From Gilliamella intestini (GTDB taxonomy: Bacteria; Pseudomonadota; Gammaproteobacteria; Enterobacterales; Orbaceae), in contig NZ_FMBA01000021.1 of NCBI RefSeq assembly GCF_900094935.1, positions 1-39,320 on the forward strand: 39,320 bases of DNA, in the 5' to 3' direction. Positions 16,378 through 24,929 of the stretch are shown here, in pieces (the stretch's first letter is position 1; each line of letters opens with the position of its first letter). The translations under genes and the position numbers were made by a program. The notes below the pieces were generated by a model. The model was not told the origin of the DNA. It worked only from the letters and a program-made list of their open reading frames with translations, and did not search any database.

Positions 16378-18717
16378 ATGTTTAGGTTTATTGTTCGTCA
16401 TCAAAATAAGTTAATGGCTTTGTTGCTATTATTTATTACGATCTTTGTTATTCGTTTGTTACCACATGCCCCTCTTTCTGAATCACTCACTTTTTCAAAG
16501 CGCTATTATGATAATAATAACCAGCTAATTCGAATGACATTAGCCAATGATGAGCGTTATCGTTTATGGACGCCTTTGGAAGATATTTCACCTGATATTG
16601 TTAATGGTTTGTTGTTACACGAAGATCAGTGGTTTTATTATCATATTGGCTTTAATCCATTTAGTCTAATTAGGGCTTTTGGAGCAACCTATCTTGGTGG
16701 TGGAAATCGTCAAGGTGCTTCAACAATTACCATGCAGCTAGCGCGAATGCATTGGCGGTTAAATACTAAAACCATTGGTGGGAAGTTGCATCAAATTGCT
16801 AGGGCTATACAGTTAGAGTTGATGTATTCTAAACATGATATTTTAGAAGCGTATTTAAATTATGCCCCTTTTGGTCGCAATATTGAAAGTGTTGGCGCAG
16901 CGTCATTTATCTATTTTAATAAACCACCTTCACAAGTTAATTTGCCTGAGGCGTTAACTTTGGTGGTATTACCTCAATCACCAACATATCGAGTTGATCG
17001 AAAAACAGGATTTGCTGGCAAAGCGTTAGTTAAAGCAAGAAACCAATTATTTGAGCGTTGGCAAGAAAAATATTTTGTTGATAGCAATATTGCCGCTCTT
17101 TTTTCGCAAAAGCTGGTTTTGCGTCAACCAGAACGAATGCCTTTTGGTGCACCGCATTTTATTAATCAAATCATTCAACAACAGCATAGCGATGCTCAAG
17201 AAATTAAAACTACGTTAGATAATAATCTGCAAAAAATCATCAGTCGGCAAGTTAATTTGTTTATTGAGCGAAATCGTATAAAAGGTATTAATAATGCGTC
17301 GGTAATTTTGGTTGATACCCAAACAATGAAGGTTAAGGCGCTGATTGGCTCGGCTAATTATTTTGACAATTCTATTCAAGGTCAAGTTAATGGTACACTC
17401 GCTAAACGTTCACCTGGATCTACACTTAAACCGTTTATTTATGCGCTTGGTATTGACCAAGGTGTTTTACATCCTCGTACAATTTTAAAAGATGTAGCAA
17501 CTGATTTTGGTTCATACACGCCAGAAAACTTTGATCGTAACTTTCGTGGTCCTATTTCGGCAACCGATGCATTAATTCATAGCCGTAATATTCCTGCTGT
17601 AGCGGTTGCCTCTAAATTACATAATCCTTCTTTTTATCAATTTTTGGTCAATGCCCACATCCAAAAACTCGCCGATGAGTCGCATTATGGTTTATCTTTA
17701 GTGTTAGGAGGTGGTGAAGTCACTGCACAAGAGTTAGTCGGGTTATATGCCATGCTAGCCAACGAAGGCCGTTGGCAGCCATTGCAATTTATTGAAACAA
17801 CCGAGCAGCCTGAACCACAAAAGCTGTTAAGTCCACAAACAGCATTTATGACTATTGATATGTTGAAACAAAATACCCGCCCACAAGATGTACTTAGCAA
17901 AATGCAAAAAAAGGTGGTGCCAGTTGCTTGGAAGACAGGTACATCATGGGGATTTCGTGATGCTTGGACAGCAGGAACTTTTGGTAACTATGCAATGGTA
18001 GTTTGGCTTGGTAACTTTGATGGTAGTGGTAATAATGCCTTTGTAGGCGTCGATGCCGCCACACCGCTCTTTTTTAATATCGTTGAAAGTATTAAAGCTT
18101 ATTATCCTAACTTGCGTGAGCCTAATCGCCCATTACCGCCAAATTTAAAGCGTATTGATATTTGTCTAACCAGTGGCAATCTACTGACTCAATGGTGCAA
18201 GGCAAAAGGTAAAACGTGGTTTATTCCGGGGGTATCACCAATTAATCCCGATACCATTTTTAGACCCGTTATGGTCGACAATCAAACAGGTAAAGCTGTT
18301 TGTCCTCCTTATGATTTAACAACCTCTCACTTAGCTGTTTTTGAATATTGGCCATCAGATTTAGCCGCTGTTTTTGCTAAAGCGGGAATTCCTAAAAAAG
18401 CGCCACCATCAACAAAACATTGTGGTTCATCACAAAATTTTTTAGGCGAACCGCCAAAAATAACTTCGCCTCTTAAAAATGTGGTTTATCAATTTAGAAC
18501 CACTAAACAAAAAAATGAACAAATTAGTTTTACTGCTAATAGTGATGGTGATGTTAAATCACTTTATTGGTTTGTTAATAACAATTTTATTGGGCAAACC
18601 GATCCACGCAAGGCACTTAGCTGGATCCCAACACAAAGTGGAACTTTTAAAATTTTAGTGCTTGACGATATGGGACGAAGTGATTCACGGAATATAAAAA
18701 TCGAACTGTTTGATTAA
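16378..18717 (+). CDS. pbpC: Penicillin-binding protein 1C
   Basis: PbpC is a bifunctional peptidoglycan glycosyltransferase and transpeptidase anchored in the inner membrane. The order is: a short cytoplasmic tail and one membrane helix (about 11-28), a glycosyltransferase domain with catalytic Glu82 in LLLHEDQWFY and QGASTITMQLAR at 112-123, a transpeptidase domain with SPGSTLKPF (catalytic Ser348, Lys351), a SRN motif near 400 and KTGTSWG near 520, and the PBP1C C-terminal domain (from about 680). At 779 residues it has the family length. Enteric pbpC lies next to an alpha-2-macroglobulin gene; none is seen here. The ATG at 16378 has only a weak ribosome binding site. Confidence 0.95.
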   Translation: MFRFIVRHQNKLMALLLLFITIFVIRLLPHAPLSESLTFSKRYYDNNNQLIRMTLANDERYRLWTPLEDISPDIVNGLLLHEDQWFYYHIGFNPFSLIRAFGATYLGGGNRQGASTITMQLARMHWRLNTKTIGGKLHQIARAIQLELMYSKHDILEAYLNYAPFGRNIESVGAASFIYFNKPPSQVNLPEALTLVVLPQSPTYRVDRKTGFAGKALVKARNQLFERWQEKYFVDSNIAALFSQKLVLRQPERMPFGAPHFINQIIQQQHSDAQEIKTTLDNNLQKIISRQVNLFIERNRIKGINNASVILVDTQTMKVKALIGSANYFDNSIQGQVNGTLAKRSPGSTLKPFIYALGIDQGVLHPRTILKDVATDFGSYTPENFDRNFRGPISATDALIHSRNIPAVAVASKLHNPSFYQFLVNAHIQKLADESHYGLSLVLGGGEVTAQELVGLYAMLANEGRWQPLQFIETTEQPEPQKLLSPQTAFMTIDMLKQNTRPQDVLSKMQKKVVPVAWKTGTSWGFRDAWTAGTFGNYAMVVWLGNFDGSGNNAFVGVDAATPLFFNIVESIKAYYPNLREPNRPLPPNLKRIDICLTSGNLLTQWCKAKGKTWFIPGVSPINPDTIFRPVMVDNQTGKAVCPPYDLTTSHLAVFEYWPSDLAAVFAKAGIPKKAPPSTKHCGSSQNFLGEPPKITSPLKNVVYQFRTTKQKNEQISFTANSDGDVKSLYWFVNNNFIGQTDPRKALSWIPTQSGTFKILVLDDMGRSDSRNIKIELFD

Positions 18718-18722
18718 TTAAT

Positions 18723-18753
18723 ATGGTAGTTAACCCCAAATGTTAACTACCAT
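18723..18753. terminator. Hairpin after pbpC
   Basis: A perfect 12-bp stem (ATGGTAGTTAAC 18723-18734 with 18742-18753) closes the loop CCCAAAT. There is no clear T-run, so it may end the transcript poorly or mainly protect the pbpC 3' end. It lies between converging genes. Confidence 0.55.
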
Positions 18754-18764
18754 CATCCTTTAAG

Positions 18765-19055
18765 TCATATTACTTGTTTGGCAATATTTATCTCTAATCT
18801 ATCAGTATGATCTTTAGCAAAGTTGGCAAATTCAACAAAATGTGGCGTTGTATTGTGAAAATCAATTGCCTACTGTGATACCCATGTTTCGATCACTATG
18901 AAGATATTTGAATTATCTATACTTTGATTTAGTTCATAGCGTAGACAACCAGCTTCAGCTCGACTACCTGCAACTAGCCGTTTAAATATTGGTTGAAATG
19001 CATCATAGAATTCTGGTTTAACAGTAATTGTGGCAATAATATTTAATTGACTCAT
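18765..19055 (-). pseudogene. Antibiotic biosynthesis monooxygenase-family protein, broken by one in-frame amber codon
   Basis: The first part, from ATG 19055, reads MSQLNIIATITVKPEFYDAF and on to IETWVSQ, the start of an ABM-fold (YgiN-like) ferredoxin-like monooxygenase. A TAG at 18870-18872 stops it after 61 residues. The same frame continues without shift for 34 more codons: AIDFHNTTPHFVEFANFAK, then DHTDRLEINIAKQ, which is the normal C-terminal half of the family (compare the usual H..T.HF..F). It then ends at TGA 18765-18767. The whole would be about 96 residues, the family length. The amber sits where Gln or Glu is expected, so a single CAG-to-TAG or similar change explains it. The rest is intact, so the event is recent, or the codon is read through. 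Confidence 0.8.
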
Positions 19056-19375
19056 GTTAGTAGCCTACCTATATTTCAAAATATAGTTATTAGTGTAGTA
19101 TACGCTTGCTCCTGATAATATCCAAAAACAGTATTTAAGATTAATAATCTCATTTTTGTGACAACGAATTATTATTATTAAATAAATAGTTATGATTTTA
19201 TTTCTTATTTTATTGGTAATTAACTTTATTAAAAACTATTTTTTGAAGTAAGAAATCTAAAAAATAATACTTTAACTATTTCATTTATTTATATATTTTA
19301 TAAATTATAGTACTTGATATTAAAAATATTTTGGTTAGAATTTCTGCAGTTTTTTATCGATACGGTGTAAGCGCA
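19056..19375. other. AT-rich intergenic stretch
   Basis: About 320 bases between the broken monooxygenase gene and the amidohydrolase leader. It is very AT-rich and probably holds promoters for both divergent genes. I see no gene, repeat or RNA that I can support. Confidence 0.4.
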
Positions 19376-19454
19376 ATGATCAATTGTAACTCAGTAATCT
19401 TAATCATTAATATTATTGACTCCATTTTATCCTCCTTTTTGGGGGATTTTTTTT
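19376..19454 (+). promoter_or_regulatory. Possible attenuator: isoleucine-rich reading frame and terminator
   Basis: A short frame from ATG 19376 begins MINCNSVILIINIIDSIL, with seven isoleucines in the first 17 codons. It runs straight into a terminator-like hairpin, ATCCTCC (19429-19435) with GGGGGAT (19441-19447, one G-T pair), followed by eight T's. The amidohydrolase starts 60 bases later. The layout, leader frame then terminator then gene, resembles amino-acid attenuators such as those of ilv operons, but the ATG lacks a good ribosome binding site and the downstream gene is not an Ile pathway gene. It could equally be a plain terminator. Confidence 0.35.
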
Positions 19455-19513
19455 GCCTATTGCGCCTGATTTTATCAACTTCATTAAAAATGATTGAATT
19501 GTAGAGGCATATT

Positions 19514-20530
19514 ATGATTGAACATAAAAACATGTTATTAACCACAAGAGACCAAAGTTTAAAAGCCTATTTAATGAATAATATTAAGCAAAATGGCGGA
19601 TGGGTTAATGCACATATGCATGCTGATCGTGCTTTTACTATTTCGGTTGATAGTTTTGATGTCTATCAAAAACAAACTTTAATTGAAAAATGGGATACAT
19701 TAGATAAAGTCAAAGCATCAATGAGCGAAGATGATTACTATCGTCATTTTAGTATGGCGGTTGAACGTATGATTGAGCAAGGCGTAAGTGCCATGGGATC
19801 ATTTGTTGATATTGACCCAATTGCAGAAGAGCGGGCAATTAAAGGTGCCTTAAGAGCACGAGAAACTTATAAAAATGACATCACCATAAAATTAGTTAAT
19901 CAAACACTAAAAGGTGTTATTGATAAAGAAGCACGTTATTGGTTTGATAAAGGGGCTGATTTAGTTGATATTATTGGTGGTTTACCACGTCGTGATGAGC
20001 GTGATCATGGTGAAGGTATGGGACTTAAACATCTTGATGTGTTAATGCAAACAGGTAAGTCATTGGGCAAAATGGTGCATGTACATGTTGACCAATTTAA
20101 CTCACAAGATGAAATCGAAACAGAACAACTTACCGACAAAACTCTTGAGCATGGTATGCACGGGCGAGTTGTTGCCATCCATAGCATTTCTATCACTGCG
20201 CATAGTTTAGAATATCGCCAAAAACTCTACAAAAAAATGAAAGAAGCCAAAATGATGGTTATTGCTTGTCCTTTTGCTTGGATCGATAGCCCTCGCCGTG
20301 AAGAACAAGGCCCTACTCGTAACTCATTAACCCCTGTTGATGAACTGGCGGCTGCGGGTATTCCTGTTGCTATTGGCACAGATAATGTTAGTGATTATAT
20401 GTTACCATTTTCAACGGGTAATATGTGGGAAGAACTTAAATTGTTAGTAACAGGATGCCGTTACACTGATTTGGATAATGTGGTTAATGTGGCAACTAAA
20501 AATGGGCGAATGGTGCTAGGTATTGATTGA
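19514..20530 (+). CDS. Amidohydrolase, cytosine deaminase-like
   Basis: A 338-residue metal-dependent hydrolase of the amidohydrolase superfamily. Metal ligands are visible: HMHADRAF (HxH, around residue 34), HVHVDQF, the lone His in AIHSIS, and the Asp in AIGTDNVSD. The DQF and GTDN contexts recall cytosine deaminase (CodA) and AtzC-type enzymes, but the protein is shorter than CodA (about 426) and lacks the first strands of the beta-sandwich domain. The substrate is therefore unsure; a cyclic amidine or nucleobase deaminase or hydrolase is the best guess. The ATG at 19514 has GAGG upstream. There is no transporter beside it. Confidence 0.75.
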   Translation: MIEHKNMLLTTRDQSLKAYLMNNIKQNGGWVNAHMHADRAFTISVDSFDVYQKQTLIEKWDTLDKVKASMSEDDYYRHFSMAVERMIEQGVSAMGSFVDIDPIAEERAIKGALRARETYKNDITIKLVNQTLKGVIDKEARYWFDKGADLVDIIGGLPRRDERDHGEGMGLKHLDVLMQTGKSLGKMVHVHVDQFNSQDEIETEQLTDKTLEHGMHGRVVAIHSISITAHSLEYRQKLYKKMKEAKMMVIACPFAWIDSPRREEQGPTRNSLTPVDELAAAGIPVAIGTDNVSDYMLPFSTGNMWEELKLLVTGCRYTDLDNVVNVATKNGRMVLGID

Positions 20531-20548
20531 TTTGGGGTAGAATCAGCT

Positions 20549-20739
20549 TGTAATTCCCTCCTTAAAATAGTAAAGCCCCAAAAGTAGGGAATTATCTATA
20601 ATACAAGTAAAGTAGGATTAGAACACGAAAACAAACTGCGTAATTTTTACGTAAGCTATGCCATCACTATTGCTATTTATTCGACTGTTCATTTTTAGGT
20701 TATATTTTGTAAAAAATATTCAGGAGTCTATACCGTTTG
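20549..20739 (+). repeat. MITE-like interspersed repeat, copy 3 (about 190 bp)
   Basis: The left end, TGTAATTCCCTCCTTAAAAT, resembles IS3-type ends at 1383 and 34742. The right end has the shared core AATATTCAGGAGTCTATACC. The part 20656-20739 aligns with copy 2, and 20639-20739 aligns more loosely with copy 4, including CGTAATTTTTACG at its left. An inverted repeat TAATTCCCT/AGGGAATTA (20551-20559 with 20586-20594) can fold near the left end. The right end abuts the start region of kptA, so the element may supply or alter its promoter or ribosome binding site (CAGGAG at 20721-20726). Confidence 0.6.
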
Positions 20740-20751
20740 GTGATAAAAAAC

Positions 20752-21297
20752 ATGAAAAAACAATTAGATAAAAAAAGCAAGTTTTTAAGTTATGTATTAA
20801 GACATCAACCAGAAGCCATTGGTATAACCTTAAATATTGAGGGATGGGTCGATATTAATAAACTGATCTTACAAGCTAATCAACATGGCGAATCTATGAC
20901 TAGGGAATTGATAGAAGAAGTTATCAAAACAAGTGATAAAAAGCGTTTTACTATTTCAGATGATGGTTTAAAAATACGAGCCGCGCAAGGTCACTCAACA
21001 CAACAAGTAAAAATTAATCATATAGAACAAGTTCCCCCCAAATTTCTATATCACGGCACCGCAACACGTTTTATTGATTCAATTAAAGAAAAAGGATTAA
21101 TTGCCAGCGATCGCCATTATGTTCATTTATCGATTGATGAACAAACCGCAAATACCGTAGGAAAACGACACGGTAAACCAATTGTATTAAAAGTAAAATC
21201 ATTACTAATGTATCAACAAGGCTTCAAATTTTATTTAGCCGATAACGGTGTTTGGCTAACTGGTACTGTCCCAAATACTTTTTTAATCTTTGACTAA
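20752..21297 (+). CDS. kptA: RNA 2'-phosphotransferase (Tpt1/KptA)
   Basis: KptA moves a 2'-phosphate from RNA to NAD+, giving ADP-ribose 1'',2''-cyclic phosphate. In eukaryotes this ends tRNA splicing; the bacterial role is uncertain. The protein has the winged-helix half ([17 protein letters not shown]) and the ADP-ribosyltransferase-like half with [16 protein letters not shown] and [12 protein letters not shown], close to E. coli KptA. I place the start at ATG 20752 (181 aa) with GGTGA eight bases ahead. TTG 20737 and GTG 20740 are in frame but lie in the repeat that ends here. The gene ends before a large hairpin. Confidence 0.93.
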   Translation: MKKQLDKKSKFLSYVLRHQPEAIGITLNIEGWVDINKLILQANQHGESMTRELIEEVIKTSDKKRFTISDDGLKIRAAQGHSTQQVKINHIEQVPPKFLYHGTATRFIDSIKEKGLIASDRHYVHLSIDEQTANTVGKRHGKPIVLKVKSLLMYQQGFKFYLADNGVWLTGTVPNTFLIFD

Positions 21298-21378
21298 ATA
21301 TGATTTAATCCAGACTGAACTTGTTAATATTTAACGAATTAAAGCAAACCTGCAAATAAATAAAAGATAACATTCAGT

Positions 21379-21423
21379 TTACTCATTGAACACTCATTTA
21401 CTAAAATGAGCATCAATGAGTAA
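21379..21423. terminator. Nested hairpin between kptA and the lipoprotein gene
   Basis: An outer 11-bp stem (TTACTCATTGA 21379-21389 with 21413-21423) contains an inner 7-bp stem (CTCATTT 21393-21399 with AAATGAG 21404-21410). A T-rich stretch follows on the plus side. It lies between convergent genes and probably ends kptA transcription. Confidence 0.6.
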
Positions 21424-21467
21424 GTCGTTTTTATTCAATTAAGTTTGAGTTATGGCATTTATAGCAA

Positions 21468-22856
21468 TTATAAATATGAAAGATCTCGAACCATATCTTC
21501 TAGATATACTTTTAACTCTGTTAATTGCTGTTCTTTTGCCGCTTGAAGTAAGCTATCTTTACTTTGTAATGTTCCTTCGCTGTAATTACGCAAATTTGCT
21601 GGTACATTGCCAGAATAGATATAATCATGCTTTGCAGATGTTTTAACAATATTAAATGATTTACTGTAACTATAGATGCCATGAGCCTCAATTTCAGTCG
21701 TCAAGGTAAGTTTATTGCTGTGAGTCACCGTTTGTAAATTAAATGGTTGATCTTTATAGGTCTTGATTTGATTTTTATTGCCGTTTTCGTCAGTAATTTC
21801 AACATATTTATCAAATACTTTTTCGGTTTTGGTTTCATTGTTAACCGATTGCCCCAGATCAGAAAATTCAACATTTGTTTTGACACGGATTGTGACATCC
21901 GCTTGACTAGGTTCATAAATAATAAATTCTATAAAGTCTTTACTTAATATATCTAGTACATAAGATTTTAATTCTAAAGAATTATAATAAACTTTTATTT
22001 TCCCTTTTTTCTTGTAATTTTCTGCTTGTGAAGTTGCATCACGAAAATATCCATATTGTCGATAAGCCGAAGCTGCTGATGCATAGTATTGAGCTACTTC
22101 TCGGAATTGATAACGGTGAGTTGCTGCTTTTGCTAGTTGTTGAGCTTGATTGTAAGCGATTTCGGCTTGTTGTTGAGAATATTTTCTATCATTATCAATA
22201 GAAAGTTTGTCGCTATCTTTGTACTTGCCAAGCGGTTTATATACAGCCGAGGCATTATTAAATGCGTCCGATGCCGCTTTATAGTCACCTTGCTTTTCTA
22301 ATATTTTTCCTTGATCATAATACTCTTTAGCGGCAAGTTGCATATATTTGGTGTTAGCATTTTTGTATAGCGCTTCAATGTTTTTGTAATTATATAGTTC
22401 TAAACCTTTTTGATATAATTCTGCTTTTTGTTGATAGCTTTGGCTATCTTTGCCTGTTATAGAGTTACCATAATCATAATATTGTTTAGCAATGATTTGT
22501 TCTAGCTTTGTGATATCGTATTTATCATTGAAAAAACTGACCGTTTGGCTATAAAAACGATCTCTTAACATCATTTTCATCTTAAGTAGGCATTGATAAA
22601 TATCAATACGATTTTTGTAATCGTTGCTTGGGGTGTTAGCTAAATTAGTTTCGTAATGAGCCATAATATTACTGACCATCGTTCTTAATTTTTCAGCTTT
22701 ATCTTTATCAAATTTTGCTTCGCCTTTTTCTTCAATACTATTTGTTAATAAACTTATACTTTCTAAATATTTTCCTTCTTTATAGGCCTGTTCAGCGGTA
22801 CGAACATGGCAAGCTGTTAAAAGAAAAATAAATAACATTGTTATGGCTATCCTCAT
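21468..22856 (-). CDS. Repeat-containing lipoprotein of unknown function
   Basis: The protein is 462 residues. The signal MRIAITMLFIFLLTAC ends in a lipobox with Cys16; the next residues are His-Val, not Asp, so outer-membrane sorting is expected. Residues 20-290 are helical and rich in Tyr, Gln and Lys, with TPR- or Sel1-like units (for example DQGKILEKQGDYKAASDAF and YNQAQQLAKAATHRYQFRE). The C-terminal third (about 290-430) is beta-rich with a series of Thr/Val strands. I do not recognise a named family. There is no partner gene in the same transcript; rluB lies upstream behind its own terminator. Confidence 0.75.
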   Translation of the reverse strand: MRIAITMLFIFLLTACHVRTAEQAYKEGKYLESISLLTNSIEEKGEAKFDKDKAEKLRTMVSNIMAHYETNLANTPSNDYKNRIDIYQCLLKMKMMLRDRFYSQTVSFFNDKYDITKLEQIIAKQYYDYGNSITGKDSQSYQQKAELYQKGLELYNYKNIEALYKNANTKYMQLAAKEYYDQGKILEKQGDYKAASDAFNNASAVYKPLGKYKDSDKLSIDNDRKYSQQQAEIAYNQAQQLAKAATHRYQFREVAQYYASAASAYRQYGYFRDATSQAENYKKKGKIKVYYNSLELKSYVLDILSKDFIEFIIYEPSQADVTIRVKTNVEFSDLGQSVNNETKTEKVFDKYVEITDENGNKNQIKTYKDQPFNLQTVTHSNKLTLTTEIEAHGIYSYSKSFNIVKTSAKHDYIYSGNVPANLRNYSEGTLQSKDSLLQAAKEQQLTELKVYLEDMVRDLSYL

Positions 22857-23065
22857 AATATTTCCTTTTAGTAGGTTTTAACTAAATTACCAATTCATTG
22901 CAAATAAAACTATTTTATTAGTTGTAACTAATTAAATTAGCCAATAATGATTACAGATTAGCTTATAAAAAACTTTAGATAATTCATTAACTTTTTTTGC
23001 TAAATAACAATTAAATCAAAATTAATAGATTATTATGGAAATAATAGAAGATTAGATAATGGTGC
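22857..23065. other. AT-rich intergenic region upstream of the lipoprotein gene
   Basis: Very AT-rich DNA that should hold the lipoprotein promoter on the minus strand. I see no gene or repeat in it. Confidence 0.4.
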
Positions 23066-23100
23066 GAAAAACTCTCAATAAGGTCCATTTTATTGAGAGT
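23066..23100 (-). terminator. Rho-independent terminator after rluB
   Basis: On the minus strand ACTCTCAATAA (23100-23090) pairs perfectly with its complement (23081-23071) around an 8-base loop, followed by five T's at 23070-23067 and the adjacent base. It begins nine bases after the rluB stop. Confidence 0.88.
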
Positions 23101-23108
23101 AGAAAATG

Positions 23109-24119
23109 CTATTTTCTGGTTGTTTTTTTGGCTGTGGCTTGACGCGGTGAACGTTGGGCTTTTGATAAATTGGCTAGTTTAGCTCGTTTAGGGCGCTGCA
23201 ACCGTTTGTCGGATGAGTTTTTGACAAAGCTTTTTTCTTGCTGTTGCATACCTACGATTTGGCGTAGATAATTGACCGATTCAATATCTAACTCAAGCCA
23301 AGTTCCGCGTGATAATCCTTTTGGTAACGATATATCGCCATAGCGGATTCGTAATAATCGACTAACCTGCACGTCTACCGCTTCCCACATGCGGCGTACT
23401 TCTCGGTTACGACCTTCAGTTATCACCACATTAAACCACTGATTAATTCCGTCACCCCCTTGTGCTTTTATTGATTGAAATGAGGCGGGACCATCTTCTA
23501 GTTGTACTCCTTTACGTAGCTGAAAAATTTGTTGATCAGTGACTTTCCCAAATACTCGCACTGCATATTCACGCTCAATCTCGTGCCGTGGATGCATTAG
23601 GCGATTAGCTAGTTCACCATCGGTTGTAAATAATAATAAACCCGAAGTATTAATATCAAGCCGACCGATATTAATCCAACGTGCATTTTTTAATCTAGGT
23701 AAACGTTCAAAAACAGTTGCCCGTCCTTGCGGATCATTGCGTGAACAAATTTCGCCTTCTGGTTTGTAATAAACGAGTACTCGGCAAACTTCTTTTTCTT
23801 TGCTTCTAAGTTGAATCAGATATCCATTGATACGAATTTTCGGATTGGCATTAACATCAACCCGATCGCCTAATGAAGCAATTTTACCATCTACACTGAT
23901 TTTACCGTCTGCAATCATTGCTTCAATTTCTCGGCGCGATCCATTACCTAAATTAGCTAATACTTTTTGGAGTTTTTCAGTATTATCATGCGTTGATTTT
24001 TTACGTGTAACAGCTGGTAAGCTTGAGGTTTTTGGTTTTTCGTAGGGTTGCTTTATTTTTGCTTTAACGCTATTTGTCTTTTTGCCAAGTTGTGGGAATG
24101 CTGATTTACTATTTTTCAT
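23109..24119 (-). CDS. rluB: 23S rRNA pseudouridine synthase RluB
   Basis: RluB makes pseudouridine 2605 (E. coli numbering) in 23S rRNA. The 336-residue protein has an N-terminal basic extension, an S4 RNA-binding domain (about 46-95), and a catalytic domain with Asp155 in IGRLDINTSGLLLFT. EGRNREVRRMW, typical of the RsuA/RluB group, is also present. The C-terminal 60 residues are a Lys/Arg/Gln-rich tail (QRSPRQATAKKTTRK) as in enteric RluB. The length and tail favour RluB over RluE or RsuA. In enterics it also sits near yciO and rnm (trpH), as here. Confidence 0.92.
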   Translation of the reverse strand: MKNSKSAFPQLGKKTNSVKAKIKQPYEKPKTSSLPAVTRKKSTHDNTEKLQKVLANLGNGSRREIEAMIADGKISVDGKIASLGDRVDVNANPKIRINGYLIQLRSKEKEVCRVLVYYKPEGEICSRNDPQGRATVFERLPRLKNARWINIGRLDINTSGLLLFTTDGELANRLMHPRHEIEREYAVRVFGKVTDQQIFQLRKGVQLEDGPASFQSIKAQGGDGINQWFNVVITEGRNREVRRMWEAVDVQVSRLLRIRYGDISLPKGLSRGTWLELDIESVNYLRQIVGMQQQEKSFVKNSSDKRLQRPKRAKLANLSKAQRSPRQATAKKTTRK

Positions 24120-24199
24120 AAAATCCTCGCTGTTACCTTCTCAGGTATCAATTTTCTATTAACTATATTGTCGATATATTGACAATAAAAAATGAACAT

Positions 24200-24820
24200 T
24201 TATTCGAATGGCTTAGTGTCTCCACTTCCTTTACGAATAATTGTTGGATAGTCATTAGTCAAGTCAATTACACTAGTAGGTTGTTGACCTATATAACCAC
24301 CGTGCAAAATCGCATCAAGTTGATGACCTATTTTATCTTCTATTTCGTCGGGATCGGATTGCGCTTGGTCATCATTAGGTAAAATTAATGTCGCAGTCAT
24401 TAATGGCTGTCCTAATAATTCGAGCAACGCTAAATCAATTTTATTATCAGGAATTCTTAGTCCAATTGTTTTGCGTTTTTCATTCATCAATCGACGGGGT
24501 ACTTCTTTACTTGCCTGTAAAATAAAAACATATTTACCTGGGGTATTATTTTTTAGTAACCGAAAAGTTATGTTATCTACAAAAGCATAACTAGATAGTT
24601 CAGAAAGATCACGGCACATCAAGGTAAAATTGTGATTTTTATCAAGTTGACGAATTTGACAAATTCGATCAACACCCGATTTATTGTCTAGTAAACAACC
24701 CAATGAATATCCTGAATCAGTCGGAAAAGCGATAACACCACCATCATTTAATATGTTGACAACTTGATTTAATAATCGAGTTTGCGGATTATCAGGATGA
24801 ATATAAAAAGTTTGACTCAT
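24200..24820 (-). CDS. yciO: YciO, Sua5/YrdC-family protein
   Basis: A 206-residue protein of the YrdC fold. Typical segments are GGVIAFPTDSGYSLGC near residue 28, RQLDKNHNFTLMCRDLSELS, PGKYVFILQA and IGLRIPDN. YciO is related to the threonylcarbamoyl-AMP synthase TsaC but lacks a firm role in tRNA t6A synthesis in E. coli. It lies 109 bases downstream of rnm on the same strand, the same order as in enterics, so a shared transcript is possible. Confidence 0.93.
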   Translation of the reverse strand: MSQTFYIHPDNPQTRLLNQVVNILNDGGVIAFPTDSGYSLGCLLDNKSGVDRICQIRQLDKNHNFTLMCRDLSELSSYAFVDNITFRLLKNNTPGKYVFILQASKEVPRRLMNEKRKTIGLRIPDNKIDLALLELLGQPLMTATLILPNDDQAQSDPDEIEDKIGHQLDAILHGGYIGQQPTSVIDLTNDYPTIIRKGSGDTKPFE

Positions 24821-24929
24821 AATTTTCTTCTATATCAATATTATTGTTAATCTGATTTACATGATTAAATTTTATATCGTTAACCTTATAGTGAAGCACG
24901 AATATAAATGGATTTTAATCCAGATTTAT

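Noticed and set aside
19354-19545. Minus-strand ORF with an AAGGAGG before an internal ATG (MESIILMIKITEL)
   Set aside because: The AGGAGG is the complement of the plus-strand terminator stem; the frame overlaps the amidohydrolase start.
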